From contig NW_015971537.1 in the NCBI RefSeq assembly GCF_000182565.1, positions 248,001 through 312,000 of the forward strand: a DNA stretch of 64,000 nt. Direction: 5' to 3'. The translations under genes and the position numbers were made by a program. The notes under the pieces are model-generated. The model did no database searches. It was not told the origin of the DNA and saw nothing but the letters and a program-made list of their open reading frames with translations. The stretch comes from Spizellomyces punctatus DAOM BR117. Lineage: Eukaryota; Chytridiomycota; Chytridiomycetes; Spizellomycetales; Spizellomycetaceae. Every line of letters begins with the position of its first letter. The stretch's first letter is position 1. Below are positions 1 through 12,360 of the stretch, in pieces.

Positions 1-254
1 CAGGGTTGGGTTCTACTCATATCTCTCAGCCGTGACATGCTACGTATGGTTATTTCAAATATCCACTCATTTTTTTTGATGATCAAAATCCGACTTTTTT
101 CTATTACTTGGAGCTTTTTGTCCATCAAACGATCGGTCTTTGTGTTATGTAATGCTTACCACGGGAGCGCGAAGCTCAACGTCATGACTTTCGAATGTTC
201 TAAAGCGGGAGACGAACATTGTCCATCTCCCAATTCACTGTGGACTTGTTCAGC

Positions 255-881
255 ATGGCTCAAGCAGACAGTAGGAAAACCGTTCCTGGTCAGGTCACCA
301 TTGTGATGGGGACAGCAGGGAGCGGAAAGAGTACCATTGCAAAAGCACTCGCCGACGCACTTGCTCCCAATGCGGCATACCTTGATGCTGACGATTTCCA
401 TTCTGAAGAGAACAAGCAAAAGATGGCAAGAGGTGAGGTAAGGTCTAGGGAGGCAATATGCGGAGTTTGTAAAAACCTCTGTATCTCATTTTATTGTCGT
501 GTCTAGCCACTGACGGATGAGGACCGTTGGCCATGGCTCAGACGGTGTGTGGAAGAAATCAAAAAGCAGTTATCACAAACACCATCTGCCTACATTTTCT
601 TTGCATGCTCCGCATTGAAGAAAGCGTACAGAGATTTTCTTCGTCAAGCGGGGTCTCCAGAACATCCTATCCGATTCTTGTATCTCAAAGGGTCCAAAGA
701 ACTCCTCGCGAAACGGGTCGCATCCCGTCCTCACCATTTCTTTAAAATGCAATTATTAGATAGCCAATTTGCGACTCTTGAAGAGCCGGATCCCAAGTCA
801 GAGCCTGATGTTGTGGTAGTCAGTGTGGATGGGACTGTACAAGAAGTTCTGCAGCGAGCCAAGGAGGCTCTTGGTCTATGA
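255..881 (+). CDS. Gluconokinase (carbohydrate kinase, GntK family)
   Basis: Phosphorylates D-gluconate with ATP to 6-phosphogluconate, feeding the pentose phosphate pathway; expected to be cytosolic. Two exons, 255-437 and 507-881, join in phase 0 and give about 184 residues, the usual length of the family. The P-loop GTAGSGKST lies at residues 19-27. The stretch LDADDFHSEENKQKM, followed across the intron by PLTDEDRWPWL, is the substrate-side signature of gluconokinases. The exon 2 segment YIFFACSALKKAYRD is also typical. The first in-frame ATG (255) gives a normal N-terminus, so I chose it. Its 3' end faces the next gene (convergent). Function is assigned from family knowledge; the splice site is inferred because it restores the conserved motif. 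Confidence 0.93.
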
Positions 882-1335
882 TTTGCAGCATCAACCGTTT
901 GTAGTTTTAAGGCCTTTGCTACATTTTGTATAGGGTCCATAGTCATCTGTAGTGCTGCATATTATCTTTCAGGTTATATTATTTTCTGTATCTGAGGGTA
1001 TAATGAGATTTATTGGTGAGGTGCTCTGGCGACCGCGCGGAGACGAACGGCGAGTTCCATGGATATTTTCCATCATCATTCAGCTGTCGACCAGTCAAGC
1101 TATGGCAAAGCATTAGTTGTTTGTTCACCGCTCTACCATGAAACAGGACGGGAGCTACGACGAGAGCGGATGCCCTCCTTCAACTCGAGGCGCTCCTAAA
1201 ACAGCCTTTCAGGTTGATATGTTTGTCAATGGAACAGCAGTGGTACGGCGAGATGCGAAAATGGAGGTGTTCTCATTCGTATGCACAATATCGGACTACA
1301 TATCGTGCTCACAGGTGTGGAGATCGTATATTAAG
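882..1335. other. Convergent intergenic stretch, nothing recognised
   Basis: About 450 bp between the 3' ends of the gluconokinase gene and the minus-strand coiled-coil gene. Short open frames on both strands have no recognisable product. Terminators or poly(A) signals cannot be assigned with confidence. Confidence 0.6.
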
Positions 1336-2291
1336 TTAACCTGCTAGCAACCGATCTACACGTACACGGTCTTCATCGGTATACATATCCTTGGGAATAT
1401 CGATGGTTTTATGTGGTCGTAAGGCAAGATATTCTTTGAGTCTGATGGCATCAATAGAGTTCCGCTGGCCCTCAACAAGAAACTGGAGCTCCATTTCCTG
1501 GGAAGTGAGAAAACCTGACGTGAAAAACCGAATGCTGGAAACGCAAGGTTACCACAGCGACAACTTACTCTAAATGCCAAAGCCTTGTTCAGCTTCTTTC
1601 TCATTCGTTCTCGCGCTCGTCGAGCCATCTCCTCTCCAGCATCTTCCCTTTCTTTTCCGTTTCCCCATTTCATTCTCGCTGCTTCAATTTGTTGCCTAAC
1701 GAGGCGCTTTTCGTCCCGTAATCGTGCCTTTGCACGTTGCCCACTCCGCTCAATCATTTGTGCCACTGGAGCTGGTGGTGCGGTATATGCTTCGTATTTC
1801 GCTACCGTTTGAGGTGCTAATGACCGGAGCTTGCCTTTTGGGATTGAGGCGGGGGAAAAACTAGAGGTCTCTGACAGGGGGAAAGGTTTGTAGGGAGTAG
1901 CGGGTGGTAGGTTCGGTGCTTGTGAGTTTTTCCGACGAATATTCGAAGGTCGGTCGGGTGTGGGTGAATCAAGAGCATTGGAGGTAGCCGCGGGATGGGA
2001 TGAGCCAGCATTCCCTATGCCCCGCTCTGAAGAGGCAGAGCTTTCTGAGTGCCTGGTATTACGATGAGATATAGGTGGTAATCGCGGTTTGTGTGGTTCG
2101 CCGTGCGGCTTTACCAGGGTCTCCTCAGTAACGTCTTCTCCTGATTTATTGAGTGCTCCGAGTAAGCCTGCTGCTCTTTGAAAACGTCGAGAGAGGATCA
2201 AGGGAATCTGGTTTCGCGAAACGCTCATGGGCGACGGTTGGGAATGTCCTGGTGCGGGCAATGCCGTTCTCATATCAATATGTGCTGGCAT
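1336..2291 (-). CDS. Unknown basic, partly disordered coiled-coil protein
   Basis: I do not recognise the family. Exon 1 (2291-1569) and exon 2 (1497-1336) join in phase 0 across a 71-nt GT-AG intron, giving about 294 residues. The N-terminal 150 residues are rich in Pro, Ser and Thr and look disordered. From about residue 165 an Arg/Lys/Glu-rich helix follows (AKARLRDEKRLVRQQIEAAR). The C-terminal exon encodes a compact segment with EMELQFLVEGQRNSIDAIRL and PHKTIDIPKDMYTDEDRVRV, which looks conserved rather than disordered. The start is the first ATG of the long frame. It lies in tandem with the next minus-strand gene. A cytoskeletal or centrosomal role would be a guess and I do not assert one. 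Confidence 0.7.
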
Positions 2292-2604
2292 GATCGTAGT
2301 CAGCTTTCAGAAGATTATTGGTGTTAAATTGCTTTGATCTATGATGAGGGTTGAATTATGTCTCATGGTCCTTTTTATATAGTCACAAGGATTACCCCCC
2401 AATCCTCCGAAAAATCACCGATTTCTATTCAAAGTTCGGGCTTTTTATTTTTAAAGATTCAAGGACCAGAGTCGTTTACAAGTCAACCAGCAGTTATATT
2501 ATTCCTGGTAGCTGCGCAACTAGCCTGTGAGCATCTACTTGACTTTTATATCTTTTCTACACGAGCATGGCCTCGGGTTTAGAACGGGTAACTTGGTGCT
2601 CCAC
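2292..2604. other. Intergenic stretch between two minus-strand genes
   Basis: About 310 bp holding the upstream region of the coiled-coil gene and the 3' flank of the carbinolamine dehydratase gene. It is locally A/T-rich with short T and C runs; I see no further feature. Confidence 0.5.
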
Positions 2605-3092
2605 CTATACCACACTCTCTGGTCTCTCCTTTCCAACTTGACGATCAATAACTCTGGCCAACTCTACATCCCGAATACTTAGACCGCTGCAGTCGTGAGT
2701 TGAAAGCGTTATGTCGACCTTGTTGTAAACGTTGAACCACTGTGAAAATATCGGTAAGTACGAGGAAGGCGCGGACTGTTTTCCAGTGTGCGTTCACTTG
2801 CCTCTGGATGATGGTCCATTTTTTCTGCTTGCATCGCTACTCTTGTCATGAACCCAAACGCTTCATTAAAGTCTTCGAACCGGAATGACTTTTGAATTGT
2901 GTCCCGCTTGCCATCGTTTACAAGTTTCCATCCTTGCAGAACTGAGAGATGTTCGGTGCGTTCTTTGACAGTCAGCGGGGTCACAGGTAATGGGGCGTTT
3001 TGAGTACTGCTGGTGGTTGTTCGGACGGACATTGTAGACATTGTGGGTTGCAGTAAGGTTCGTTTGGGGAGGGATGCAACCAAACGAATCAT
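2605..3092 (-). CDS. Pterin-4a-carbinolamine dehydratase (PCD/DCoH family)
   Basis: Dehydrates 4a-hydroxytetrahydropterin during recycling of pterin cofactor. Exon 1 (3092-2802) and exon 2 (2739-2605) give about 141 residues. The catalytic signature is clear: KMDHHPE at the end of exon 1 joins [17 protein letters not shown] at the start of exon 2, with the paired histidines and downstream His expected of the active site. The 62-nt intron has GC rather than GT at its 5' end (GC-AG), and no nearby GT keeps the motif. The N-terminus ([15 protein letters not shown]) is basic and hydroxylated and could be a mitochondrial presequence; a second in-frame ATG lies about 18 codons downstream. It is divergent from the cardiolipin synthase gene. 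Confidence 0.93.
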
Positions 3093-3931
3093 GGCCAAAT
3101 GGAGAGAGGGAGAGAAGGAGGACACCCAAAGGCGTGTGTGAGTCAGGTCGCGCGACATTTCGAACTTCAACTTTTCAACTTGCGATTTCGTTGTGTGCGG
3201 TTTTTATTCCAAACAGAATCTGCTGTTCCTTTGTTGGCTACGAGTCTGTTCTACACGAGAGGAATGCCTGAACCTCGCGGCCGTATGCAAGGTCGGCCAT
3301 GCGATGGTTCTGCACATATGATTGTGGCCGTTGAACAAGCAGAAGCACTGGATAAATGGACTTTTGATGCAAACAGAGTAGCCATCCTTTGCCTAACAGA
3401 AACGGCATCTCTTTGCGCATATTTGGATAGATTTCCCAGAGGTGTTCAAAAGAACTGAGGATGACTAGCTCAAAGGCTATCAGGTGTCGCATATTCCAAC
3501 TGTCCTGGTTTGCTACCTGGACGAAATGAATCGGGGACGTCCAATGCTCAGAGTCGTTAGGTGATAGAAACAATATTAGATACGGTCTCGGCGAAAGAAA
3601 TATGATACTGCTGTATGAGTATCTAATTGAACAGTGATATCTCGGCTCAAGTTGCCCAAGTGTCATCCAGGCGTTAATGCTCAAAACAGTGATCTTTATC
3701 CGTCCTACGGATCGGAATCAAAAGGCATTGAACCATCAGCTTCCTGTAAGCTTTACAGCCCACCGTCGTCAACCTAAAAGCCTGTCGTTAACGGCCTTTT
3801 GCTGGACTGAACGACGGAATGTCCTCCCGTGGGTGACATGCCCTCTCGGTTTGTGACTCACACCAGGAAACCCAAGAATTTTTGGCAATCTCCAACTTTT
3901 TCAAAGGATTTGAACGAGTAACTTGCGGGCG
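3093..3931. other. Divergent intergenic region with overlapping unassigned ORFs
   Basis: About 840 bp between two divergently transcribed genes. On the minus strand an open frame from an ATG near 3666 to 3238 would encode about 142 residues, including HFVQVANQDSWNMRHLIAFE. On the plus strand an overlapping frame (3264-3458) would encode about 64 residues. Neither resembles a family I know and they overlap each other, so neither is called as a gene. The remainder presumably holds the two promoters. Confidence 0.4.
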
Positions 3932-5236
3932 ATGAGCGCTACTACGAACTTGCGTCTAGCCAATGTATTGCTCTGCCATGGACGAATACCGCCATTATAT
4001 CGCACGACAAAGGTGGTCGTAAAGGGACCCCTTGCAACAAGATCCACCATTGCCAGTTTACATTCCGCCATCTGCATAAAGCATTTCTCAACCCCGCGTA
4101 CGATTGTTAATGGTTCAGGTGTCGTGAATATCCTGGCAAAGCGAGTAGCGCTCGGCGTACAACGAGTGCAGGTGACGCAAGGTCTCTTGCGGTCAAGCGT
4201 CCGCTACTCAACGGGCTCCAATGACGACAAAAACTCAACACCTGTTCCAAAAGTACGCTTGCCTTCTATTCCATTGATGTCTAGCTCTTTCTGGTTTTGT
4301 CCCCTGCCCTGCTTTAACCCCATTGTCTTCAAAAACAGCCTTCTTCCAAGGAGAACATTTACACAATCCCCAACGCGCTGACAGTCGGGCGACTTGTGCT
4401 GTCCCCCGTCATTGGATACCTTATTGTCAGCGAACAGTTCACATGGGCCTTGGGTACCCTATTTGTAGCAGGACTGTCTGATCTTGTTGACGGCTTTATT
4501 GCACGACGATATAATATGAAAACTTTCCTGGGATCGGCGTTGGATCCTGCGGCGGACAAGGTGCTGATGACGGTTTTGACAGTGTCGCTGGCGAGAGCTG
4601 ACTTGCTCCCACGTGAGTACTGGTACTGACGCTGTTATAAACGAAGCCTTCATATGCAGATATTTTGAAGGTGGTTGCTAACCTCGGGTTTCATATACTT
4701 TCTTCTAGTACCCCTCGCAGTACTGATTTTGGGTCGAGATGTTGGGTTAATAGCGGGGACAGCTTATTACCGATATAAATCCTTACCTTCTCCGGTATGA
4801 CTTTATTGCCAAAGTTTTACACATTCAATATGAACGATTAATCAAATGCAACTGTAGAAAACTGTGTCCCGATACTTTGATCTCTCCCTTCCTTCTGCAG
4901 AAGTCCATCCTCCAATGATCAGCAAGGTGAGTATGAACAACGTTCGTCCGCGTTATGCTGACAAACTGACCCATACGCAACCTTGTAGATTAACACGCTT
5001 TTGCAACTTACATTGATGTCGGTATCCCTTGCTGCTCCAGTTTTTGGTTTTACCGACTGGGTTGGATTAGAAGCGCTGAGGTATTTCACTTTCAATCAAC
5101 CCTTTCACGGAGGTGTCGTAATGTATTGATCACGCTGATTTGATGCAGATGGGTCGTGGGGATAACTACCATCTGGTCGGGAGCGCAATATGCACTAGAC
5201 AAAAGCGTAATCAAGATACTACCGCAGCCGAAATAA
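3932..5236 (+). CDS. CRD1: Mitochondrial cardiolipin synthase (CDP-alcohol phosphatidyltransferase)
   Basis: Condenses phosphatidylglycerol with CDP-diacylglycerol to make cardiolipin in the inner mitochondrial membrane. Six exons (3932-4252, 4339-4612, 4709-4794, 4858-4926, 4989-5080, 5149-5236) keep frame throughout and give about 309 residues. The first 100 residues are rich in Arg, Ser and Thr, as in a presequence. [15 protein letters not shown] opens the domain. The CDP-alcohol phosphotransferase signature D-G-x2-A-R-x8-G-x3-D-x3-D is complete in [20 protein letters not shown] followed by AADK. Later segments [13 protein letters not shown] and [13 protein letters not shown] match eukaryotic cardiolipin synthases. 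Exon 2 has two in-frame acceptors 12 nt apart (exon starting at 4339 or 4351). The alternative, phosphatidylglycerophosphate synthase of the same superfamily, is less likely given these motifs. Confidence 0.92.
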
Positions 5237-5420
5237 TATAGGAGATAATAATTAAATTTTCTGAAGATGTCCACACGCATGGCATCCTCGGAACCAGTTC
5301 CCTTTGGGCCCAAATACCGGCACTCTATCGAACAAACAAAGTGACTAAAATACTTCTGTAGAATACTAACGACTGTACATGATATATACATTGCTTTGGG
5401 GAGCTTCCACTTGCAAATAT

Positions 5421-6528
5421 TCAGACATTCGTAGGAATGCTTTTTAAACCGTTGTCTGCAAAGCACTCAAAGAACGTGTCGAGGTCGTATCGCAAAAGAT
5501 CTTTAGCCCCCTTACGTTTTGGCGGATCCACGCCAATGAAAACCCATTTTGTGCCATTCGCCTCCTCGACAAATGCCAAGCCCTCTTGTCCGCGAATATC
5601 AAAGGACATCTGCGAGACGGCCTGTAATGTCGCTGCCTCAATTTGCATTTCCGCCCCCTCCTTTGGTAGTATGCTGACGGACTTCAATGCCAGTAGTTGG
5701 TAAGCTTTGTCATACAGCAACCAGAGGTGGTTCCGCCAGAGAGTCATTGCTGAGAGGTCGTATCCGGGACCTGGCGGCTGAATCCATCCCCTGAATCGTA
5801 GCTCACTTTGAATCATTAATGCCTGTTCCGAAACCGGGAGTTCGAAAACGAACACACGCGCATCCTCTTGTCGGCCGACGTAAAAGTATCCACCCCAATC
5901 TGAAGCTGACGATGGAACAAATACTAGTGACTCCAGACCACTGTTTGTGTCTACTTGACTCGGATCTGAATCTGGATCCGCTGGAACCGGGTGCTGGTCG
6001 AAATATGATTGCAGCGGCCATTCACGAACGATGGACGAGGAGTTGAGGTTGTACTCTAACACCGCTGCAGGGTATTCAACCCCAAGATAAATGGTATCTG
6101 CTCTAAATAGAAAAGTGAGCTATAAAATCCCCATAGTCAGAAGATGGTTTCACATACCGTCCGGGTACAAGCGTACATCCTTCCAAGTCAAACTGTTTTC
6201 CCAGCTTCCATACTTGAGCCGCATCCTCACTGTCAGTCCCAACATTGTCCAGCGCTGCAACGCGCCCGTTATCGCTGACTACATATAACAGCTGTTTGGA
6301 AGGATCCCAGACCAAATCTGAGGGTTCGAATTTGCGAGGCAGTCGGGAATACAATGACGTTCCAGTACAATTTGGCTCACTGGTGGAGAAGGTCGTTGAG
6401 GGAAAGGGATGCAGCATGCGAGCCTGAACAGGCCTCGAGAGGAGGAGCAGCGCAATAGAAGTCAGTAAAACGCCTAAAGGAATGATTGTCTTGAGCAAGG
6501 TTGGCAGTCGATGTCGTCTTGAAGCCAT
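5421..6528 (-). CDS. Membrane-anchored beta-propeller protein (SdiA-regulated/esterase-like type)
   Basis: Two exons (6528-6158 and 6102-5421) join in phase 2 to give 350 residues. A single hydrophobic segment near residues 12-30 (TIIPLGVLLTSIALLLLSRP) after a basic start indicates a signal anchor, so the rest should lie in the secretory lumen or outside the cell. The remainder looks like a beta-propeller: LVWDPSKQLLYVVSDNGRVA, EGCTLVPGRADTIYLGVE, GLESLVFVPS, GYDLSAMTLWRNHLWLLYD and GQEGLAFVEEANGTKWVFIG. The pattern resembles SdiA-regulated and esterase-like-of-phytase propellers, but substrate and role are unknown. The gene converges on cardiolipin synthase (184 bp apart) and shares a 158-bp divergent promoter with MAU2. 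Confidence 0.75.
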
Positions 6529-6686
6529 CCCCCTCGGTTTTCTTGGGTTGCGAGGAAAGCCCTTCTGGAAGTCGTTTTTGCTGGAAAGCGCCCGACAGCT
6601 TCATTTAGCCAAAAATGGGTTAATGAAATCCAACGACTTTATCAAAGCGTTTGGAGGATCCAGTCCATCCTCCATAGATCTTTGGC

Positions 6687-9326
6687 ATGTCCCAACGAGA
6701 CATGCAGCAAGTGAATGTTCCGACGCCGTATCCGCCTCCAGTTCTTGGGAACGAGCAAGTTGCTCTTGATTCTCCAATTTCTCAACCATATGAGGTGTTA
6801 TGGGCGCTGGCAGAATATTACCTGAAAACCGCCACGTCCCTCGTCGCTGCCAATTACCCTGAGAAAGAAGAAACCACAACGTCCATTTATACCCACGTTG
6901 TAGCGGCTGTCCGCTGCCTCGAAGCCGTCTTGGTATCTGGTGTGCTTCCCCTGAAAGTCGAAGTAAAGACCCGGTATCGGCTTGCACAGATTCTGTTGGC
7001 CCACACGTTCAATTTGCCGGAAGCCGATACACATTTGCAGAAAGCGGTTTGTACCCTAGTCTAGAACTCTGTGCTTGCAATGAATGCGCAGGACTCATTC
7101 CAAATTTGTGTTCTGTAGATCTTGCTAATACAGAAGGTGGGCACCGTATAATCCGGCAGTGTACTATATCATTTTAGTTCCCAGATCTGATATCCTCGTT
7201 GCAGACTAGCGATGAGCAAATGCTCGAGTTCCGATTTATTATTAAAGACTTGCAATGTGAAATTTACCAAGCTGATCCAAGTGGCTCGGGTGGGAAAACT
7301 GTGAAAAATGTGTTAAAACAGGCAGCCGCTGACGCTTTACGGTTCGTCACGTCTTTCATGGTTTCAACAAAAGCTTTAGCTCAGTTCTGATGACAGCTTT
7401 TGGTTTTCCCTCTTGGCATTTTTTATCTCAGGTTGGGTATGCCACGATGGTATTACCATTTCATTCAACGACGAGCGGAATTACACGCTAGAGAAGGCGA
7501 TATCAAACTTTGCTTTTCTGTTTTAATGTCAGGAGCCGAGGAAGCAGGAAAACGGGGTGACGTTGACATGAAAGTACGTCTCCTGGCGAAGCTGGGGGTT
7601 GCGGACACGTTGACCATCTCACAAAACCCATATCTAGGCCGTTTTGCTACTGTTCCTTGCTCACCACACGTTAATGGCTCGCCACGATATGCTCACTCAA
7701 GATGCGATTTCACAGCTGCAGCAGCTTGTCGAACCACAGGTGCCTGCCGATATCGGTTACAGCAACGATACATCTATGCCACCTGTCACAGATAACGGCA
7801 CGGCACTTGTCTCGCATGGGCACCTCCGTTTATACTATTCCCTTATCCTTATCATCCATCTCATCCACCTCGGAAAAGCGAAGGACGCTTTGAACCGATT
7901 AACAGCACTGCATGCTCTCGTCGAGCATCCTAGCATGTCAGCAAACGTGGAAATTGATAAGGGATTAGCCACTGTTACAGTTCGAAGAGGAGATAGCTTT
8001 GATACAGTACCAGTTACATTGCATTCACGAAACAAACTTTATGCGCTGGTATTCTTGGTTTCTGGCATCGCCCACAAACTGAACGATAACTTTAAAGCAA
8101 AGAAGCACTTTCTGGAAGGGATAAAGACAATAGAGAGTGAGTAATATTCCCATTCTACTGGCCATCTATATGCCTGCTGACCATCCGCCTGTCTTGGTTG
8201 TAGAGGAACTAGGAAACATTTCCAGTGAGTTCCATAGGTTCTTTGTCTGCCATTTCATACATCTAATACAGCAGTGCCTTTGCTGTGTGCAGCTGAAACT
8301 GGAAGCGTGCAAGAAATGGTGGAAGCACGACAATGGCTTGCGGAAACCAAGGTCGTCCTTCTGCGACATTTTGCCGAGGTTGGAATTGTGAGGGGCGAAT
8401 TCTGCGATGTTTTTCGCGTAAGGAGCTTGTCGCCACTGCTGGTACTTTGTGTTCCATCTAACAGCTATCTCTAGTTTATGACCAAGTTGGTCGAATGGTG
8501 CTCAGCAGATGCTGTGCTATGGCGAAAGTACCAGCCCATCGTATCGCTGGATTGGGGAATGTTCTATCAAGCAATCGGGCAGTACGCAAGGGCTGAATGG
8601 TGGTTGAAGAGCGCCGCGGAGGGCAACGATGCGAATGTGCGTCACATTGCCAAGATTCATCTCATTTTGTTGTACTTTACGGAAACCATTGGCGATCGCT
8701 CTATGGTTGGTATCTCGCTTTCCAGGAGCAAGGATGCATGAAGAACTCATCTCATTTCATTTCCATCATACCTCAAGGGAGCTGCGATGCTGGAGGATTT
8801 GGACCGTGAGCAGGAGAGCGGCCAAAGTCTCTCGGATGGACAGCGAGCCTTGCTTGGGACGGTCAAAGGTGTTAGCCATATGATCAATAAAGACATTCGA
8901 CAAACCAAGTGAGTCACATCTGTATTAGTACCATCGCCATCCAAACCTCACCAAGATCCTAGGCTACATCTGTTAGAATCGATCAAAATCTGCGAAACCC
9001 TTTCCTGTACCCAACTCCGATTTATCAATGTCGCACTTCTTGGCGAGCTATTCTCCAATGTCGACTCAATGCAAGCTGAAAAGATGGTAGCGACCGCCTA
9101 CATTATGGCAAAAAAGTCCCATTGCGAGTCCTTTGCACTGGTTTGTGCTCGCGTGCTAATCGAAATATATCAACGCAGAGGTGACAAGGAGAAAGAAGAG
9201 AAGTATAGAACAATGGCTGAGGGACACAAAGAAAAGGTAGAAAAAGCCTATATGGATGTATGGAAGATGGTGGAGGATGCCGAGCGGGCCTCGGCAGCGG
9301 CTACTGTAACGTCGCAGGCGACGTGA
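6687..9326 (+). CDS. MAU2: Cohesin loading factor MAU2/Scc4
   Basis: Partner of Scc2/NIPBL in the complex that loads cohesin onto chromatin. Ten exons, including 18-nt (7119-7136) and 21-nt (8204-8224) microexons, keep frame and give about 691 residues, against roughly 610 in animals. The protein is all-helical TPR-type. The N-terminus (PYEVLWALAEYYLKTA, HVVAAVRCLEAVL, VKTRYRLAQILLAHTFNLPE) matches the MAU2 start. Mid-protein LGMPRWYYHFIQRRAELHA and the C-terminal LRFINVALLGELFSNVDS, followed by VLIEIYQRRGDKEKEEKY, are also characteristic. Inferred exons: 6687-7046, 7119-7136, 7178-7341, 7432-7573, 7638-8136, 8204-8224, 8272-8417, 8475-8705, 8778-8908, 8963-9326. The family call is solid; the microexons are inferred from frame. 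Confidence 0.9.
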
Positions 9327-9402
9327 TTGGCAACAGCGGATAGGCACTATCTTCCTTTTATATTTTTAATGTACCCATGTAAATACAATTGTGCATTATA
9401 CC

Positions 9403-10442
<1,040 letters not shown>

Positions 10443-10578
10443 TCATTGTTCTTGAGCAAGGGTTAAGATCTGAACGAAGGCGGGTTCATGTTGATTACGA
10501 AAGCAGGCCAAGCCACGTTGCCGTGAGTGTTAAGCGACTTCGATCAAATTCGCTCTTGTCTTGGGCTACGAAGACGAG

Positions 10579-11257
10579 ATGGCTGCATCCAAATTGGCAG
10601 CAGAACCAGCAAAACAGTATTATTCATATAACCAGATTCATGCGCTCATACAGTCTTCCATTCCCTCCTTCAAAGACGTCCCAGATGCCTTGGTACTACC
10701 TGAAGCTCACTACGACATAACATCTCCTTACTAATAGTTTTGCCTAAGGTAGCCATAAGTGGCGGTGGGCTTATACCGGCCCGAATTCTTCGCACTCTCC
10801 TTAAAGCACGATACAAGAAAACTGTTCCAATCCGTGTAATTGGTCTCCAACTCTACGATGACGATGCAGAACATATTGGCGCCACAGGTGTAAAACGGAC
10901 CCAATGGCCTTGTGCTGATGAATGGGGTGATGTGCGGAATGTGCTTTTGGTGGATGAGGTTGATGATACGAGGTAACGTTCGCTCCTTTTTCATGGAGTA
11001 TTCTTGGATGTGGGTCTTAAGTCTGACGTGCTAGGACAACACTGGAATATGCGGTTGAGAATTTGCGTCGGGACTTGGGAAAAGGTGTGTCAATAGGGGT
11101 ATTTGTTGTTCATAACAAGCTGAAGGAAAAGAGAGGGACACTACCCAAGGAAGTGGAGTATATTGCTGCATTGGATGTGGAGGATCTTTGGGTCGTGTAT
11201 CCATGGGATGCCGTGGATATTGAAGAGCATCAACAAAAGTGTGATGAGCAGCGATAG
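10579..11257 (+). CDS. Xanthine/hypoxanthine phosphoribosyltransferase (Xpt1/Hpt1 type)
   Basis: Transfers phosphoribosyl from PRPP to xanthine or other 6-oxopurines in purine salvage. Three exons (10579-10692, 10749-10972, 11035-11257) keep frame and give about 186 residues. The N-terminal YYSYNQIHALIQSSIPSFK and VAISGGGLIPARILRTLL are typical of fungal Xpt1/Hpt1. The PRPP loop NVLLVDEVDDTRTTLEYAV (acidic pair plus Thr/Arg) spans the second intron. The C-terminal YIAALDVEDLWVVYPWD is the usual base-binding and closing region. Which purine is preferred cannot be read from the sequence. Confidence 0.92.
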
Positions 11258-11487
11258 GTGATATTGGCAATATAGCAGGGAATTACAATAATGTTGCACC
11301 TTGCTTTCTATCAACGGTTCAAGACAGGCCGTGGTTTTGAGAACCTGCGATATCAAGTACAATTGATGACCACGCGCGATCAGATCTAACATCTCTTTAT
11401 TGGCGTCTACATAACACAATAAATTGTGACATCAGCCATCTATCCCTTGCCCCTTCAATAATGTATCCATTGAACTCGTTCATCTCT

Positions 11488-12250
11488 TTACATCTTTGCT
11501 TTCGGGACCTCTTTCCCTAGGAACCATGCGACATGATCCAACCGATCACTTCCAAAGAACACCTCAGCTTTCCCGTCACCCCGATCAACCAACATCGTTG
11601 GTGCACCAAACACACCCTTTTCCACTACTTCCTTGCTGAGTGCAACAAGACTATCCTTTACCTGTTGCGTTTCCATGGCCTTCAAATACTCTTCTCCTTC
11701 CACGCAGGAAGCAAGGACCTGAGGAGACGCGATGTCCTCTCCTTTGGTCCAATATGAAGCAAATAATTTTACGGTAGCGTCCTCCAAAACTTCCGCCGAG
11801 CCCTGCAGTTTGATAGCGTGGAGTAGGCGCATGGCCTTTAGTGTATTGGCTGGAAACGGGTTCGGGAACACGTTCATCTCAATATTGTGGATGGTCTTGA
11901 TCCTTCCAATATCTTTGCGCATGTATTCGACTTTGACGGGGTTAAAAGCTGGTGGTGGTGTTCCTACGTTCTGCAATAATGTGAGAATCCTTGCGTTCGT
12001 GCAAAGTGTTATGAACATTTACCTTTAGGGTGAAACCAAGGAACATGGGCACTAGAACGAGGTCAAAGTTCCAAGTTGGGCGGTACCTCCTCAGGAGATG
12101 GAAGGCAATGTACGAGTAAGGCGAGACAACATCATAGTAGAACTTGATGGAAGGTCGGACGGGCATTTCTCTTTTCCAGTGTCGGTGGGATGCGATGAAG
12201 GCGATTGTGGAAGAGTTTCCTTCAAACGATGCGGGAGCGGTAAAAATCAT
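11488..12250 (-). CDS. Kappa-class GST / 2-hydroxychromene-2-carboxylate isomerase family protein
   Basis: DsbA-like thioredoxin-fold protein using glutathione. Exon 1 ends at 12023, the intron is 11971-12022, and exon 2 is 11970-11488. Near the start KFYYDVVSPYSYIAFHLLRR carries the active-site Ser of kappa GST/HCCA isomerases. YMRKDIGRI and EKGVFGAPTMLVDRGDGKAE followed by VFFGSDRLDHVAWFLG complete the family pattern (GxPT and FFGxDR). Two starts are possible: ATG 12250 gives about 28 extra residues, while ATG 12166 gives the usual 208-residue form starting MPVRPSIKF, which I prefer. The longer form may add a targeting peptide to a mitochondrion or peroxisome. Confidence 0.9.
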
Positions 12251-12360
12251 AGATCGTTCCTGTGACAAAGCTGCTTACGTGATAGGGACCGCGGTGATCG
12301 TCCGACCATTTCGCTGCATCACCTTATTGCCTTTAAACCACTTTCTTTTTTCAATCTACC

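Noticed and set aside
219..254. Upstream extension of gluconokinase
   Set aside because: It starts with TTG; the ATG at 255 gives the expected N-terminus.
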